A model generated the notes under the pieces. The model searched no databases and was not told the DNA's origin. It was given only the letters and a program-made list of their open reading frames with translations. From contig NZ_KQ089822.1 of NCBI RefSeq assembly GCF_001037495.1, positions 1,054,001-1,118,000 on the forward strand: a DNA stretch of 64,000 bases, written 5' to 3'. A program made the translations under genes and the position numbers. This stretch comes from Citrobacter sp. MGH106. Lineage in GTDB: Bacteria; Pseudomonadota; Gammaproteobacteria; Enterobacterales; Enterobacteriaceae. Shown piece after piece: positions 50,931 through 62,517 of the stretch (position 1 is its first letter; each line of letters opens with the position of its first letter).

Positions 50931-51686
50931 ATGAAGCTTCGCCTGTCGGCGCTTGCGCTGGGAACCACACTTTTGGTGGGGTGTGCGAGCTCCGGTACAG
51001 AACAGCAAGGGCGCTCGGATCCGTTTGAAGGGTTCAACCGCACCATGTACAACTTCAACTTTAATGTGTTGGATCCGTATGTTGTTAGACCGGTGGCAGT
51101 CGCCTGGCGTGATTATGTTCCTCAGCCGGCACGAAATGGTTTAAGCAACTTTACTGGCAACCTTGAAGAACCAGCCGTAATGGTCAACTATTTCCTGCAA
51201 GGCGACCCCTATCAGGGAATGGTGCATTTTACCCGTTTCTTCCTGAATACCTTGTTAGGTATGGGTGGGTTTATTGATGTTGCGGGTATGGCGAATCCAA
51301 AACTGCAGCGCGTTGAACCACATCGTTTCGGTAGTACATTAGGCCACTATGACGTCGGTTACGGACCGTATATGCAGCTTCCGTTCTACGGAAGTTTCAC
51401 AGTTCGTGATGATGGTGGTGATATGGTCGATACCCTGTATCCGGTACTGTCCTGGCTGACCTGGCCGCTGTCGGTGGGTAAATGGACAATCGAAGGGATT
51501 GAAACCCGTGCGCAACTGCTCGATTCCGACGGCCTGCTGCGCCAGTCTTCTGATCCTTACATCATGGTGCGTGAAGCTTACTTCCAGCGTCATGACTTTA
51601 TCGCTAACGGTGGGAAACTCAAACCAGAAGAAAACCCGAACGCGAAAGACATTCAGGATGACTTAAAAGACATTGATTCCGAGTAG
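50931..51686 (+). CDS. mlaA: MlaA (VacJ) outer-membrane lipoprotein
   Basis: 251 aa. Signal peptide with lipobox LLVGC, then SDPFEGFNRTMYNFNFNVLD and PFYGSFTVRDDGGDMVDTLY, typical of MlaA. It forms a ring in the outer membrane that, with OmpC and MlaC, returns mislocalised phospholipids to the inner membrane. The start after CAGGGAGACACTT gives a normal lipoprotein signal. Divergent from yfdC with ~285 bp between, which holds their promoters. Confidence 0.96.
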   Translation: MKLRLSALALGTTLLVGCASSGTEQQGRSDPFEGFNRTMYNFNFNVLDPYVVRPVAVAWRDYVPQPARNGLSNFTGNLEEPAVMVNYFLQGDPYQGMVHFTRFFLNTLLGMGGFIDVAGMANPKLQRVEPHRFGSTLGHYDVGYGPYMQLPFYGSFTVRDDGGDMVDTLYPVLSWLTWPLSVGKWTIEGIETRAQLLDSDGLLRQSSDPYIMVREAYFQRHDFIANGGKLKPEENPNAKDIQDDLKDIDSE

Positions 51687-51699
51687 GAATGAGACAAAT

Positions 51700-51730
51700 A
51701 AAAAGGTGAGCTAAAAAGCTCACCTTTTTT
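51700..51730. terminator. Bidirectional terminator between mlaA and fadL
   Basis: GGTGAGCT-AAAA-AGCTCACC flanked by A-run on the left and TTTTTT on the right; serves both convergent genes. Confidence 0.9.
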
Positions 51731-51744
51731 ACGTCTGAAGAGAA

Positions 51745-53025
51745 TCAGAATGCGTAGTTGAAGTTGGTACCAAACAGCCAGGCTTTACCTTCAGAGTCGA
51801 AAGTATACGGGCCTTCTTTGACGGTCACTTTCTGTCCGTGCATATAAGAAACGCCGACGTCGATAGAGGCATCGTCATTGAATGCATAAGTCGTTCCCGC
51901 ACTCAGCCACAGGCGATCCTGGTCTGGAATGGAGATGGAACGCTTGCTCGCAGGAACCGGGCTATCGTCATAGGCAATACCGGTACGGAAGGTCCAGCTT
52001 TTATCCATATAGTATGTGGTACCCAGCGCGATGCGGTAAGAATCTTTAAAGCCTTCTTCTTTATAGAACAGGGTCTGTCCATTTGAACCTGTCGCTTTCA
52101 GTTCCTGGAACTGACTCCAGCTGGTATAAGCCATGCTGTAGTGGATAGCCCACTGTGGTGCAACACGGTTGTAGCCAGACAGTTCCCACATTTCCGGCAG
52201 GTTAAGTGTCAGAGAGCCTGGGACGGTAGCATTGGTTGTTCCCCATGGGAACGCGGTGCCTGCACCAGGTAAAGCATTTGCCTGGGTGCGGATGCCGCTT
52301 TTGTAATCGCCATCGAAATCAATTTTGACTTCAGAGCGATACGTTAAACCGTAGCGGTTATTTTTATCCAGCTCATACAAGATGCCGGCGTTCCAGCCAT
52401 AACCCCATTCGTCCCCTTTCAGGCTGGCAATTTTGTTGCTGACCTTCGGCAATGCGGCGGTCTGCTCACCGGAATAACGTTCAATTTTTGCGTCGGCATA
52501 CACGGCATTAAAGCCGACACCGAAACTCCAGCTATCATTCAGACGGTAGGCACCACTCAGGTTAAGGTTGACCGTTTTCAGGTCGGTCTTCCCACCATAT
52601 TCACCAACGATATAGCTGTCGTTAAATTCAGTCGCCAGGCCGTAGTTTGATGTAACAGAAGCCCCCCAACCAAACTGTTCGTTAATAGGCATCACAAAGT
52701 GAGCATTGGGGACCCAAGCCGTAGGGGCGATATTATCCGCGTCGGTACTACGACCGGTGTACGGTGATTTACCTGAAATATTAACGTCAGGATCGATATA
52801 CACCGCACCCGCTGAGAAAGTGGGGCGATCGAACATCATAATCAGTGCCGGGTTACGACTGGCGTTGCCTGCATCATCTGCGATAGCGCCTTCACCCGAA
52901 TATGCCCGGCCAAGGCCAGAGGAAGAAAATTCGTTTAACTGAAAGCCTGCAGACCAGGCCTGTGTGGAGATAATTGCCACTGCGACTGCGAGAGCAGACT
53001 TTGTAAACAGGGTTTTCTGGCTCAT
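51745..53025 (-). CDS. fadL: FadL long-chain fatty acid outer-membrane transporter
   Basis: 426 aa. Signal peptide [23 protein letters not shown], hatch-region start [20 protein letters not shown] and C-terminal beta strand [14 protein letters not shown] with terminal Phe. It imports long-chain fatty acids and is the phage T2 receptor in E. coli. It is about 20 residues shorter than the E. coli protein I recall, mainly in one loop ([20 protein letters not shown]), a surface-exposed variable region. The ATG at 53025 is better spaced from GAGG than the one at 53031. Confidence 0.96.
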   Translation of the reverse strand: MSQKTLFTKSALAVAVAIISTQAWSAGFQLNEFSSSGLGRAYSGEGAIADDAGNASRNPALIMMFDRPTFSAGAVYIDPDVNISGKSPYTGRSTDADNIAPTAWVPNAHFVMPINEQFGWGASVTSNYGLATEFNDSYIVGEYGGKTDLKTVNLNLSGAYRLNDSWSFGVGFNAVYADAKIERYSGEQTAALPKVSNKIASLKGDEWGYGWNAGILYELDKNNRYGLTYRSEVKIDFDGDYKSGIRTQANALPGAGTAFPWGTTNATVPGSLTLNLPEMWELSGYNRVAPQWAIHYSMAYTSWSQFQELKATGSNGQTLFYKEEGFKDSYRIALGTTYYMDKSWTFRTGIAYDDSPVPASKRSISIPDQDRLWLSAGTTYAFNDDASIDVGVSYMHGQKVTVKEGPYTFDSEGKAWLFGTNFNYAF

Positions 53026-53396
53026 GACCATAACCTCATCGATTTATTTTTATACAAACAATGTTACATGCCGTAACAGGAGCGCGAAGTGTAGGGTCTG
53101 AGGTACTACTTAGAAATCAGACCAGTGGCGTGAGTATAGGTCTGACCAGATAGAATGTTGCAAGTATGTTTATAAAATTTTTCAATTATGATCTTAAAAA
53201 CGCGATCCAGCTGGCAAAAATGCGGAGATGCGCACTCACCTGTTTGGGCGATTTTTGTTTTAGATCATTTTTAAGTGTGATTTCGGTCACTTATCTCATT
53301 TCGCACAATTAACGACTGGAGAGGTGAATAATGGGAGCGTAAAATATCCCCATCGTTTATCTGGCACCTCAGGTGCGAATACAGAGGAAATCTACA
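53026..53396. promoter_or_regulatory. fadL/yfcZ intergenic control region with FadR and CRP-like sites
   Basis: Two FadR-type sites: AAATCAGACCAGTGG near 53114-53128 and TATAGGTCTGACCAGAT at 53135-53151, matching the CTGGTC.GACC core. FadR represses fadL in the absence of fatty acids. TGTGATTTCGGTCACT at 53276-53291 fits the CRP consensus. The rest of this 371-bp stretch is unassigned. Confidence 0.72.
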
Positions 53397-53681
53397 ATGA
53401 GTAAATGCAGTGCTGATGAAACCCCGGTTTGCTGCTGTATGGATGTTGGCACCATCATGGACAACTCCGATTGCACCGCGTCATACAGCCGTGTTTTCGC
53501 GAATCGCGCTCAGGCAGAAGAAACGCTGGCCGCTCTGACCGAGAAGGCCCGTGGTGTAGAATCTGAACCTTGCCAAATCACCTCTACTTTTACTGAAGAG
53601 GCTGAAGGTGTACGTCTGGATATCGATTTTGTCTTCGCCTGTGAGGCCGAAACCCTGATCTTCCAGCTGGGTCTGCGTTAA
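53397..53681 (+). CDS. yfcZ: YfcZ, conserved small protein
   Basis: 94 aa, MSKCSADETPVCCCMDVGTI, ending LIFQLGLR; almost the same as E. coli YfcZ. Cysteine cluster CCC near the N-terminus. Function unknown. The ATG at 53397 matches the family start. Followed by a strong terminator. Confidence 0.93.
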   Translation: MSKCSADETPVCCCMDVGTIMDNSDCTASYSRVFANRAQAEETLAALTEKARGVESEPCQITSTFTEEAEGVRLDIDFVFACEAETLIFQLGLR

Positions 53682-53691
53682 TCCCTTCTTC

Positions 53692-53725
53692 AAATGCCCT
53701 TGTCACCTCCAGACAAGGGCATTTT
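53692..53725 (+). terminator. Terminator after yfcZ
   Basis: AAATGCCCTTGTC-ACCTCCA-GACAAGGGCATTTT. Confidence 0.92.
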
Positions 53726-53814
53726 CGTAACAACCAGTGATTATTCACTGTGTCATAGCTCCCACTTTCTTTTCTCTCCGCTTGGCTAAATGTAAAAAAT
53801 TGGTTAAGACTGTG

Positions 53815-53831
53815 ATCAGGTCAGACCACTT
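53815..53831 (+). promoter_or_regulatory. FadR operator upstream of fadIJ
   Basis: ATCAGGTCAGACCACTT, a match to the FadR consensus core (TGGTC-GACC type), 27 bp before the fadI start. Repression by FadR, relieved by long-chain acyl-CoA, is the known control of fadIJ. Confidence 0.75.
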
Positions 53832-53857
53832 ATTTTTATTTTTTACAGGGGAGTGTT

Positions 53858-55168
53858 ATGAGTCAGGCTTTACCGCTGGTTACCCGTCAGGGCGATCGCA
53901 TCGCCATTGTAAGCGGGCTGCGCACGCCATTTGCCCGTCAGGCGACTGCGTTTCATGGCATTCCCGCCGTTGATTTGGGGAAAATGGTCGTAGGTGAGCT
54001 GCTGGCACGTAGCGAAATACCTGCAGATGTCATTGAGCAACTGGTTTTTGGTCAGGTAGTACAAATGCCTGAAGCGCCCAATATTGCCAGGGAAATCGTG
54101 CTGGGCACCGGAATGAATGTTCATACGGATGCTTATAGCGTAAGCAGAGCTTGTGCTACCAGTTTCCAGGCGGTGGCGAATGTCGCGGAAAGTCTGATGG
54201 CGGGCACGATTCGTGCGGGAATTGCCGGCGGTGCGGACTCCTCGTCAGTCTTGCCTGTTGGTGTGAGTAAAAAGCTGGCGCGGGTGCTGGTGGATGTCAA
54301 TAAAGCCCGAACCACCGGTCAGCGCCTTAAACTCTTTTCCCGACTGCGTTTGCGTGATCTGATGCCGGTTCCACCAGCTGTCGCTGAGTATTCCACTGGC
54401 TTACGCATGGGGGACACGGCTGAACAAATGGCAAAGACCTATGGCATTACGCGTGAGCAGCAGGATGCATTGGCGCATCGTTCCCATCAGCGAGCGGCTC
54501 AGGCCTGGGCGGAAGGTAAGCTGGCGGAGGAAGTGATGACCGTCTATGTCCCACCGTTTAAAGATCCCATTTCAGAAGATAACAACGTTCGTGGTAACTC
54601 TACACTGGCGGATTACGCGAAATTGCGCCCCGCGTTTGACAGAAAACATGGCAGCGTAACGGCAGCAAACAGTACGCCGCTGACTGACGGTGCGGCCGCC
54701 GTGATTTTGATGACGGAATCCAGGGCAAAAGAGCTGGGTCTGGTGCCACTGGGCTATTTGCGCAGTTTTGCCTTCACTGCCATCGATGTCTGGCAGGACA
54801 TGCTGCTTGGTCCGGCATGGTCAACGCCACTGGCTCTGGAGCGGGCGGGTCTGACAATGGCCGACCTGACGCTTATCGACATGCACGAAGCTTTTGCCGC
54901 TCAAACACTGGCGAATATCCAGCTTCTGGGTAGTGAACGTTTTGCCCGGGAAGTACTGGGTCGATCGCATGCGACAGGTGAAGTGGATGACAGCAAATTT
55001 AATGTACTGGGCGGCTCTATTGCTTACGGGCACCCCTTTGCAGCCACCGGTGCACGGATGATCACCCAAACCCTCCATGAGTTACGACGTCGTGGCGGTG
55101 GATTTGGTTTAGTGACCGCGTGTGCGGCAGGTGGTCTGGGTGCAGCAATGGTTCTGGAGGCAGAATAA
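53858..55168 (+). CDS. fadI: FadI, 3-ketoacyl-CoA thiolase (beta subunit)
   Basis: 436 aa. The thiolase active-site Cys lies in [15 protein letters not shown], His in [15 protein letters not shown] and Cys in [12 protein letters not shown]. Cleaves 3-ketoacyl-CoA in the anaerobic beta-oxidation complex with FadJ. GGGGAG before the ATG. TAATG overlap with fadJ. Confidence 0.97.
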   Translation: MSQALPLVTRQGDRIAIVSGLRTPFARQATAFHGIPAVDLGKMVVGELLARSEIPADVIEQLVFGQVVQMPEAPNIAREIVLGTGMNVHTDAYSVSRACATSFQAVANVAESLMAGTIRAGIAGGADSSSVLPVGVSKKLARVLVDVNKARTTGQRLKLFSRLRLRDLMPVPPAVAEYSTGLRMGDTAEQMAKTYGITREQQDALAHRSHQRAAQAWAEGKLAEEVMTVYVPPFKDPISEDNNVRGNSTLADYAKLRPAFDRKHGSVTAANSTPLTDGAAAVILMTESRAKELGLVPLGYLRSFAFTAIDVWQDMLLGPAWSTPLALERAGLTMADLTLIDMHEAFAAQTLANIQLLGSERFAREVLGRSHATGEVDDSKFNVLGGSIAYGHPFAATGARMITQTLHELRRRGGGFGLVTACAAGGLGAAMVLEAE

Positions 55169-57315
55169 TGGAAATGACATCGGCTTTTACGCTACATGTA
55201 CGTCTGGATAACGTGGCGGTTGTCTCCATTGATGTGCCCGAAGAAAAAATGAATACCCTGAAAGCTGAGTTTGCTACTCAGGTTAGGGCCATCCTGAAAC
55301 AAATTCGCGAAAACAAAGATCTGCGCGGTGTCGTGTTCATTTCAGCGAAACCCGATAATTTTATCGCCGGGGCGGATATCAACATGATTGGTAACTGCCG
55401 CAGTGCGCAGGAAGCTGAAACACTGGCCCGTCAGGGACAGCAGATTATGGCGGAAATTAATGCGTTGCCGATCCCGGTTATCGCCGCCATTCACGGTGCG
55501 TGTCTTGGGGGCGGCCTCGAGATGGCTCTGGCGTGCCACAGTCGCATCTGTACTGATGACGCAAAAACTGTACTGGGGCTGCCAGAAGTTCAACTGGGTT
55601 TGCTGCCGGGTTCTGGCGGTACGCAGCGATTACCACGTCTGATTGGCGTAAGCACCGCGCTGGACATGATCCTGACGGGTAAACAGTTACGTGCAAAACA
55701 GGCGTTGAAAGTTGGGTTAGTGGATGAAGTCGTGCCGCAAACTATTCTGCTTGAAGCGGCCGTTGAACGGGCTAAAAAGGACAGTCTGGCGCACCGAAAC
55801 TTGCCTGTGCGCGAACGAATTTTAGCTGGGCCGTTGGGTCGGACGCTGCTGTTTCGTATGGTAAGTAAAAAAACGGCGCAAAAAACGTCAGGCAACTACC
55901 CCGCGACGGATCGAATCCTCGAGGTAATAGAAATTGGCTTGGCTCAGGGGAGCAGTAGTGGGTACGACGCTGAAGCCCGTGCGTTTGGTGAGCTGGCGAT
56001 GACGTCGCAGTCACAGGCATTGCGTAATATCTTTTTTGCTAACACTGAAGTGAAAAAAGATCCTGGTAGCGATGCCCGGCCCGGCTCGTTGAACAGTGTT
56101 GGGATCCTGGGAGGCGGTCTGATGGGCGGTGGTATTGCGTACGTGACAGCCTGTAAGGGCGGTTTGCCAGTGCGCATTAAAGATATCAATACTAAAGGAA
56201 TCAATCACGCCCTGAAGTACAGCTGGGATCAACTTGATACAAAAGTTCGCCGCCGGCATATCAAAGCGGGTGAACGTGACAAACAGTTGGCGCTGATTTC
56301 GGGTTCAACCGATTTTCACGGTTTTGCTCATCGCGATGTTGTTATTGAGGCCGTGTTTGAAGATCTGTTGTTAAAACAACAGATGGTGGAAGAAGTTGAG
56401 AAGAATTGTGCCCCTCATACTATTTTTGCCTCTAACACTTCATCTTTACCGATTGGCGACATTGCTGCAAATGCCGCCAGGCCGGAGCAGGTTATTGGCT
56501 TGCACTTCTTCAGCCCGGTGGAAAAAATGCCGCTGGTGGAGGTCATTCCGCATGCCACGACCTCTGAGCAGACGATTGCCACGACCGTTAAATTAGCGAA
56601 AAAACAGGGCAAAACGCCGATTGTGGTTCAAGACAAGGCCGGGTTTTACGTTAACCGTATTTTAGCGCCTTATATCAACGAAGCGATTCGTATGCTGACC
56701 GAAGGTGAGCGTGTCGATAATATTGACGCCGCGCTGGTGAAATTTGGTTTCCCGGTAGGACCAATCCAACTTTTGGATGAGGTCGGAATAGATACAGGCA
56801 CTAAAATTATACCAGTGCTGGAAGCCGCTTACGGTGAACGTTTTAGCGCACCTGCAAATGTTGTCGCTTCAATTTTGAATGACGATCGCAAAGGTAGAAA
56901 AAATGGTAGAGGTTTCTATCTTTATGGTGCGAAAGGGCGTAAAAGCAAAAAACAGGTTGACCCTGCCATTTATGAGCTTATTGGTGCGCAGGGGCAGAGT
57001 CGACATACCGCCTCGCAAATTGCAGAGCGATGCGTCATGTTAATGCTCAATGAGGCAGCGCGCTGTTTCGGTGAGGGGATTATCCGCAGTGCGCGTGATG
57101 GTGACATCGGCGCTGTATTTGGTATTGGATTCCCGCCATTCCTCGGCGGCCCGTTCCGGTATATGGACTCTCTCGGGGCGGGTGAAGTGGTTGCAACTCT
57201 GCAACGGTTGGCTACGCAATATGGCTCCCGGTTTACACCGTGTGAGCAGTTATTGCAGATGTCGGAACGTGGTGAAGGTTTCTGGAAGTATGGGGAAACT
57301 GACCTGAATACTTGA
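55168..57315 (+). CDS. fadJ: FadJ, multifunctional fatty acid oxidation alpha subunit
   Basis: 715 aa. The N-terminal enoyl-CoA hydratase domain has [13 protein letters not shown] and [20 protein letters not shown], and the central 3-hydroxyacyl-CoA dehydrogenase domain has the NAD motif [14 protein letters not shown] and [15 protein letters not shown]. Hydratase, dehydrogenase and epimerase steps of anaerobic beta-oxidation. Start at 55168 overlaps the fadI stop (TAATG). Full length. Confidence 0.97.
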   Translation: MEMTSAFTLHVRLDNVAVVSIDVPEEKMNTLKAEFATQVRAILKQIRENKDLRGVVFISAKPDNFIAGADINMIGNCRSAQEAETLARQGQQIMAEINALPIPVIAAIHGACLGGGLEMALACHSRICTDDAKTVLGLPEVQLGLLPGSGGTQRLPRLIGVSTALDMILTGKQLRAKQALKVGLVDEVVPQTILLEAAVERAKKDSLAHRNLPVRERILAGPLGRTLLFRMVSKKTAQKTSGNYPATDRILEVIEIGLAQGSSSGYDAEARAFGELAMTSQSQALRNIFFANTEVKKDPGSDARPGSLNSVGILGGGLMGGGIAYVTACKGGLPVRIKDINTKGINHALKYSWDQLDTKVRRRHIKAGERDKQLALISGSTDFHGFAHRDVVIEAVFEDLLLKQQMVEEVEKNCAPHTIFASNTSSLPIGDIAANAARPEQVIGLHFFSPVEKMPLVEVIPHATTSEQTIATTVKLAKKQGKTPIVVQDKAGFYVNRILAPYINEAIRMLTEGERVDNIDAALVKFGFPVGPIQLLDEVGIDTGTKIIPVLEAAYGERFSAPANVVASILNDDRKGRKNGRGFYLYGAKGRKSKKQVDPAIYELIGAQGQSRHTASQIAERCVMLMLNEAARCFGEGIIRSARDGDIGAVFGIGFPPFLGGPFRYMDSLGAGEVVATLQRLATQYGSRFTPCEQLLQMSERGEGFWKYGETDLNT

Positions 57316-57523
57316 GGTCAAAGGTAGGATGAATCCGCACTGAATGTATGGGTCGTGCTCAAAATGTAAACAAAGATTGACTATACTTACGCCGTTGAGG
57401 TAAAAAACAGCGTTTCATTCAGTGAATGGATAAGGCACAATGCCGGCCACCACATAGTTGCGACGGCCAATAGGGGCTTTGCGTCAACGTGTTGGTGATT
57501 CTGGTTAACAAAAGCGGTGCAAT

Positions 57524-58009
57524 ATGCAAGTTTTTATCATGCGTCACGGCGACGCGGCCCTCGATGCCGCCAGTGATTCGGTTCGTCCCTTAACCTCCTG
57601 TGGTTGTGACGAATCTCGCCTGATGGCGAACTGGCTGAAAGGTCAAAAAGTGGATATCGAACGTGTTCTGGTGAGCCCGTTTCTACGAGCCGAACAGACG
57701 CTGGATGTGGTAGGGGAGTGTATGAACCTGCCAGCTAGTGTGGATGTTTTGCCGGAGCTGACTCCCTGTGGCGATGTCGGTCTGGTCAGCGCCTATTTGC
57801 AGGCACTGGCCAACGAAGGTATCGCAACGGCGCTGGTGATCTCTCACTTGCCTTTAGTGGGATACCTCGTGTCTGAGCTTTGCCCTGGTGAAACACCGCC
57901 GATGTTTACCACATCTGCGATTGCCAGCGTAACGCTTGATGAGAGCGGTAAAGGCATTTTCAACTGGCAAATGAGCCCGTGTAATTTGAAAATGGCAAAA
58001 GCGATTTAA
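57524..58009 (+). CDS. sixA: SixA, phosphohistidine phosphatase
   Basis: 161 aa. MQVFIMRHGDA with the catalytic His of the RHG motif, and VISHLPLVGYLVSEL with the second His. Removes phosphate from the HPt domain of ArcB and from NPr of the nitrogen phosphotransferase system. Full length. About 210 bp downstream of fadJ, with its own promoter region. Confidence 0.95.
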   Translation: MQVFIMRHGDAALDAASDSVRPLTSCGCDESRLMANWLKGQKVDIERVLVSPFLRAEQTLDVVGECMNLPASVDVLPELTPCGDVGLVSAYLQALANEGIATALVISHLPLVGYLVSELCPGETPPMFTTSAIASVTLDESGKGIFNWQMSPCNLKMAKAI

Positions 58010-58065
58010 CCGAAGTCGTGTCAGGTGTCGTAAGCCGCATAAGGCGAAGTCGCCATCTGGAAAAA

Positions 58066-58093
58066 TAAAAAGAGCCGCAGATGCGGCTCTTTC
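58066..58093. terminator. Bidirectional terminator between sixA and smrB
   Basis: AGAGCCGCA-GA-TGCGGCTCT flanked by A-run and TTTC; between convergent genes. A REP-like fragment (CGTAAGCCGCATAAGGCG) precedes it. Confidence 0.85.
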
Positions 58094-58105
58094 TGTTTCT
58101 GTTGG

Positions 58106-58657
58106 TCAGGGAAGTTCTGGCGGCAACCACTCTTCCACTTCAATCAGTACCAGTAGTGCGGCATCACCGCCATACTCTTTTGGCGCCTGATGGAAGGCCA
58201 TTACATGCGGGTGTTGCGCCAGCCATAGTGGCGTTTGCTGCTTAAGAATGTGCTTGCCGTGACCGTGCATTACGCAGGCGCAAAACACATGTTCACGACG
58301 ACAGGCGGCAATAAGCGCGCCTAACTCCTGCTTAGCCTGCTGCTGCGTCAGTCCGTGTAAATCTAAAAACAGCTCCGGGGAGTAATCGCCACGGCGCATT
58401 TTCTTCAGCTCAAAATGGCTGACATCGGCACGCAGGTACCTCACCGGACCGTCCGTATTCAGCAGCGGTTGAAACTCATCAGAGAAATAGTGGCTGGCAT
58501 CAGCCTGTTCCTGCAGCAGTCTCTTGACCGGAACTTCGGTATTTTTTTTACGTTGTGGCCGATGGACTATAGTGTCCTGCTTTATTTGGCGAGTGCCGGT
58601 CATCAGCTGGCGAAACAGCGCCTGATCCTCCTCGCTAAGCGATGTTTTCTTTTTCAT
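58106..58657 (-). CDS. smrB: SmrB, ribosome-rescue endonuclease
   Basis: 183 aa. Smr domain with [12 protein letters not shown] (DLHG motif) and HGHGKHIL. Cuts mRNA at the front of collided ribosomes so stalled complexes can be rescued. Basic N-terminal extension ([19 protein letters not shown]). Divergent from prmB. Confidence 0.95.
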   Translation of the reverse strand: MKKKTSLSEEDQALFRQLMTGTRQIKQDTIVHRPQRKKNTEVPVKRLLQEQADASHYFSDEFQPLLNTDGPVRYLRADVSHFELKKMRRGDYSPELFLDLHGLTQQQAKQELGALIAACRREHVFCACVMHGHGKHILKQQTPLWLAQHPHVMAFHQAPKEYGGDAALLVLIEVEEWLPPELP

Positions 58658-58823
58658 TCGAGAGTCTCATCTTTTATTTTTCGTTAGTTTAACCCGACTC
58701 GACAGGCATCCGATCGCTTAAAACGCAATTTTAACGCTCAGGCTCTGTGTGAATGCTGATTTATCGCCGTCTTCGTGGCAAACTAGCCGCCGAATTTAAT
58801 GCGAGCATGCCCTGGAGGAATAC

Positions 58824-59756
58824 GTGGATAAAATTTTCGTTGATGAAGCAGTGAGTGAACTGCATACCATTCAGGACATGTTGCGCTGGGCGGTCAGCCG
58901 TTTTAGCGCGGCGAATATCTGGTATGGCCATGGCACGGATAATCCATGGGATGAGGCGGTACAGCTGGTGCTGCCGTCTCTTTACCTGCCGCTGGATATT
59001 CCTGAAGATATGCGTACTGCGCGTCTGACTTCCAGCGAGCGCCACCGTATTGTTGAGCGTGTTATTCGTCGCGTCAACGAACGTATCCCGGTTGCTTACC
59101 TGACCAACAAAGCCTGGTTCTGTGGACATGAATTCTATGTCGATGAACGCGTGTTGGTCCCTCGCTCACCGATTGGCGAGCTTATCAACAATCGCTTTGC
59201 CGGTCTTATCAGCGAACAGCCGCAGCATATTCTGGATATGTGTACCGGCAGTGGTTGTATTGCTATCGCCTGTGCGTATGCCTTCCCGGAAGCTGAAGTG
59301 GATGCGGTGGACATTTCCACTGATGCGCTGGCAGTCACTGAACACAATATTGAAGAGCATGGCTTGATCCATCACGTCACGCCGATCCGTTCCGATCTGT
59401 TCCGCGACCTGTTGAAAGTCCAGTATGACCTGATTGTGACCAACCCACCGTATGTCGACGCAGAAGATATGTCCGATCTGCCTAACGAATATCGTCACGA
59501 GCCGGAGCTGGGTCTGGCATCCGGTAGTGATGGGCTGAAACTTACCCGTCGCATTCTGGGTAACGCCCAAGACTACCTGTCGGATAACGGTATTCTGATT
59601 TGTGAAGTCGGAAACAGCATGGTACATCTGATGGAACAATACCCGGATGTACCGTTTACCTGGCTGGAATTCGACAACGGTGGTGACGGCGTATTTATGC
59701 TGACTAAAGAGCAGCTGATTGCCGCTCGCGAACACTTCAGCATCTATAAAGATTAA
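58824..59756 (+). CDS. prmB: PrmB, 50S ribosomal protein L3 glutamine methyltransferase
   Basis: 310 aa starting at GTG (GGAGGAATAC upstream). SAM-binding [14 protein letters not shown] and catalytic NPPY ([13 protein letters not shown]). Methylates Gln150 of L3. Nearly the same as E. coli PrmB. In the prmB-aroC-mepA-yfcA-epmC string. Confidence 0.96.
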   Translation: MDKIFVDEAVSELHTIQDMLRWAVSRFSAANIWYGHGTDNPWDEAVQLVLPSLYLPLDIPEDMRTARLTSSERHRIVERVIRRVNERIPVAYLTNKAWFCGHEFYVDERVLVPRSPIGELINNRFAGLISEQPQHILDMCTGSGCIAIACAYAFPEAEVDAVDISTDALAVTEHNIEEHGLIHHVTPIRSDLFRDLLKVQYDLIVTNPPYVDAEDMSDLPNEYRHEPELGLASGSDGLKLTRRILGNAQDYLSDNGILICEVGNSMVHLMEQYPDVPFTWLEFDNGGDGVFMLTKEQLIAAREHFSIYKD

Positions 59757-59794
59757 TACACGCGCACAAACACAACATTCATAACGGAGCCGTG

Positions 59795-60880
59795 ATGGCA
59801 GGAAACACAATTGGACAACTCTTTCGCGTAACGACCTTCGGCGAATCACACGGGCTGGCGCTCGGTTGTATTGTTGATGGTGTTCCGCCTGGTATTTCTC
59901 TGACCGAAGCCGATCTGCAGCACGATCTCGACAGACGCCGTCCAGGAACTTCGCGTTACACGACCCAGCGCCGTGAGCCGGATCAGGTGAAAATCCTCTC
60001 TGGCGTGTTCGAAGGCGTAACCACCGGGACCAGCATCGGTTTGTTGATTGAAAATACCGATCAGCGTTCGCAGGACTACGGCGCGATTAAAGATGTTTTC
60101 CGTCCGGGTCATGCTGACTATACCTACGAGCAGAAATACGGTTTGCGTGATTACCGTGGCGGCGGGCGTTCATCCGCTCGCGAAACGGCGATGCGCGTGG
60201 CGGCCGGGGCTATAGCCAAAAAATACCTGGCGGAAAAATTTGGTGTCGAAATTCGCGGCTGTCTGACCCAGATGGGCGATATTCCCCTGGAGATTAAAGA
60301 CTGGTCTCAGGTGGAACTTAACCCGTTCTTTTGCCCCGATCCGGATAAAATTGAAGCGCTGGATGAACTGATGCGCGCGCTTAAAAAAGAGGGTGATTCC
60401 ATCGGGGCAAAAGTGACTGTTGTCGCCAGTGGTGTGCCAGCGGGCCTCGGTGAACCTGTTTTTGACCGCCTGGATGCAGACATCGCTCATGCGCTGATGA
60501 GCATTAACGCGGTAAAAGGCGTGGAGATTGGCGATGGTTTTGACGTTGTCGCACTGCGTGGTAGTCAGAACCGTGATGAAATCACCAAAGAAGGTTTCCA
60601 GAGCAACCATGCTGGTGGCATCCTGGGGGGGATCAGCAGCGGGCAACAAATTGTTGCACATATGGCGCTGAAACCGACTTCCAGTATTACCGTTCCTGGG
60701 CGCACTATTAACCGATTTGGCGAAGAAGTCGAAATGGTAACCAAAGGACGTCACGATCCGTGCGTTGGGATCCGCGCAGTGCCGATCGCAGAAGCGATGT
60801 TGGCGATTGTACTGATGGATCACCTGCTGCGTCAGCGGGCGCAAAATGCGGATGTGAAGACTGACATTCCACGCTGGTAA
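59795..60880 (+). CDS. aroC: AroC, chorismate synthase
   Basis: 361 aa. [40 protein letters not shown] and [20 protein letters not shown] are the family signatures. Converts EPSP to chorismate with reduced FMN, the last common step of aromatic synthesis. The ATG at 59795 (MAGNTIG) is the known start; ACGGAGCC precedes it. Confidence 0.97.
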   Translation: MAGNTIGQLFRVTTFGESHGLALGCIVDGVPPGISLTEADLQHDLDRRRPGTSRYTTQRREPDQVKILSGVFEGVTTGTSIGLLIENTDQRSQDYGAIKDVFRPGHADYTYEQKYGLRDYRGGGRSSARETAMRVAAGAIAKKYLAEKFGVEIRGCLTQMGDIPLEIKDWSQVELNPFFCPDPDKIEALDELMRALKKEGDSIGAKVTVVASGVPAGLGEPVFDRLDADIAHALMSINAVKGVEIGDGFDVVALRGSQNRDEITKEGFQSNHAGGILGGISSGQQIVAHMALKPTSSITVPGRTINRFGEEVEMVTKGRHDPCVGIRAVPIAEAMLAIVLMDHLLRQRAQNADVKTDIPRW

Positions 60881-60883
60881 GAC

Positions 60884-61708
60884 ATGAAAAAAACGGCACT
60901 TGCGGCACTGGCTCTGTTCGCCAGCTCCGCCTGTCTGGCGGCGATGCCCTGGCAGAAAATTACCCACCCGGTTGCGGGTAGCGCACAGTCGATCGGTGCT
61001 TTCTCGAATGGTTGCATTGTCGGGGCAGATACACTGCCCGTGCAATCAGAACATTATCAGGTGATGCGCACCGATCAACGGCGCTATTTCGGTCATCCTG
61101 ATCTGGTGAGGTTTATTCAGCGTCTGAGTACCCAGGCCAATAATCTGGAGCTGGGCACGGTGTTAATTGGTGATATGGGAATGCCTGCTGGCGGACGTTT
61201 CAATGGTGGGCACGCCAGTCACCAGACAGGACTGGATGTCGATATTTTCCTGCAACTGCCAAAAACGCGCTGGACGCAGTCGCAACTGCTGCGACCACAG
61301 GCGCTGGATCTGGTCTCTCAGGACGGTAAACGTGTTGTATCGTCACTGTGGAAGCCGGAGATTTTCAGCCTGATCAGGCTGGCTGCAAAAGATAATGATG
61401 TAACGCGTATTTTCGTGAATCCGGCGATTAAACAGCAACTTTGTCTGGATGCGGGAACTGACCGGGACTGGTTGCGTAAAGTGCGACCGTGGTTCCAGCA
61501 TCGTGCTCATATGCATGTGCGGTTACGTTGCCCTGCCGACAGTCTTGAGTGCGAAGACCAACCTTTACCTCCACCAGGTGATGGCTGTGGCGCGGAGCTG
61601 CAAAGCTGGTTCGAACCTCCTAAACCTGGAACAACAAAGCCTGAGAAGAAGACACCGCCTCCGTTGCCGCCTTCCTGCCAGGCGCTATTGGACGAGCATG
61701 TACTCTAA
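60884..61708 (+). CDS. mepA: MepA, penicillin-insensitive murein endopeptidase
   Basis: 274 aa. Signal peptide ([19 protein letters not shown]), zinc ligands in [15 protein letters not shown] and the late MHVRLRC. LAS-family periplasmic enzyme cutting D-Ala-meso-DAP crosslinks. Proline-rich C-terminus ([19 protein letters not shown]). Three bases after aroC and overlapping yfcA by one base. Confidence 0.96.
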   Translation: MKKTALAALALFASSACLAAMPWQKITHPVAGSAQSIGAFSNGCIVGADTLPVQSEHYQVMRTDQRRYFGHPDLVRFIQRLSTQANNLELGTVLIGDMGMPAGGRFNGGHASHQTGLDVDIFLQLPKTRWTQSQLLRPQALDLVSQDGKRVVSSLWKPEIFSLIRLAAKDNDVTRIFVNPAIKQQLCLDAGTDRDWLRKVRPWFQHRAHMHVRLRCPADSLECEDQPLPPPGDGCGAELQSWFEPPKPGTTKPEKKTPPPLPPSCQALLDEHVL

Positions 61709-62517
61709 TGGATATTTTCGCCGATCTGTTTATGGTGTCTCCGCTGCTGTTGGGCGTACTGTTTTTTGTGGCAATTCTGGCTGGATTTATTGACTCGCTG
61801 GCGGGGGGCGGTGGCTTACTCACTATCCCTGCGTTAATGGCGGCAGGCATGCCGCCGGCACAAGCGCTGGCAACTAATAAGCTTCAGGCCTGTGGGGGAT
61901 CGATCTCCGCATCTCTCTATTTTATTCGTCGTGGCGTGGTCAATCTGGCGGAGCAGAAGCTCAATATCGCCATGACCTTTATCGGTTCAATGAGCGGCGC
62001 GTTACTGGTTCAGCATATGCAGTCGGACATCTTGCGCCAAATCCTGCCGGTTCTGGTGCTCTGTATTGGCCTCTACTTTCTCATGATGCCTAAACTGGGC
62101 GAAGAAGACCGGCAGCGTCGGCTTTATGGCTTGCCGTTTGCACTGGTTGCCGGGGGCTGTGTCGGTTTTTATGATGGCTTCTTTGGGCCGGCAGCCGGGT
62201 CGTTTTACGCACTGTCCTTCGTCATGCTGTGTGGCTACAACCTGGCGAAGTCAACGGCGCATGCCAAAGTACTCAATGCCACCTCTAATCTCGGTGGGCT
62301 GTTACTGTTCGCCCTTGGCGGCAAAGTGATTTGGGCGACCGGTTTTGTGATGCTTATCGGCCAGTTTCTTGGTGCGCGGATGGGATCTCGACTGGTGCTT
62401 AGTAAGGGACAGAAGCTCATTCGACCAATGATCGTCATTGTCTCTGCAGTGATGAGTGCCAAGCTAATTTACGATAATCATGGACAGGAGATTCTCCACT
62501 GGCTGGGGATGAACTAA
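61708..62517 (+). CDS. yfcA: YfcA, TSUP-family membrane transporter
   Basis: 269 aa, about eight transmembrane segments. GFIDSLAGGGGLLTIPALMA is the TSUP/TauE signature with the second repeat at GFYDGFFGPAAGSFYALSFV. Probably exports or imports an anion; substrate unproven. Coupled by one-base overlaps to mepA and epmC. Confidence 0.94.
   Translation: MDIFADLFMVSPLLLGVLFFVAILAGFIDSLAGGGGLLTIPALMAAGMPPAQALATNKLQACGGSISASLYFIRRGVVNLAEQKLNIAMTFIGSMSGALLVQHMQSDILRQILPVLVLCIGLYFLMMPKLGEEDRQRRLYGLPFALVAGGCVGFYDGFFGPAAGSFYALSFVMLCGYNLAKSTAHAKVLNATSNLGGLLLFALGGKVIWATGFVMLIGQFLGARMGSRLVLSKGQKLIRPMIVIVSAVMSAKLIYDNHGQEILHWLGMN

Noticed and set aside
59166-59849. Minus-strand open frame opposite prmB
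   Set aside because: Fully antisense to prmB and spanning into the aroC start; no family resemblance.
60170-61045. Long minus-strand open frame opposite aroC
   Set aside because: Antisense to a conserved chorismate synthase gene; composition reflects codon bias of aroC and there is no ribosome site or homology.
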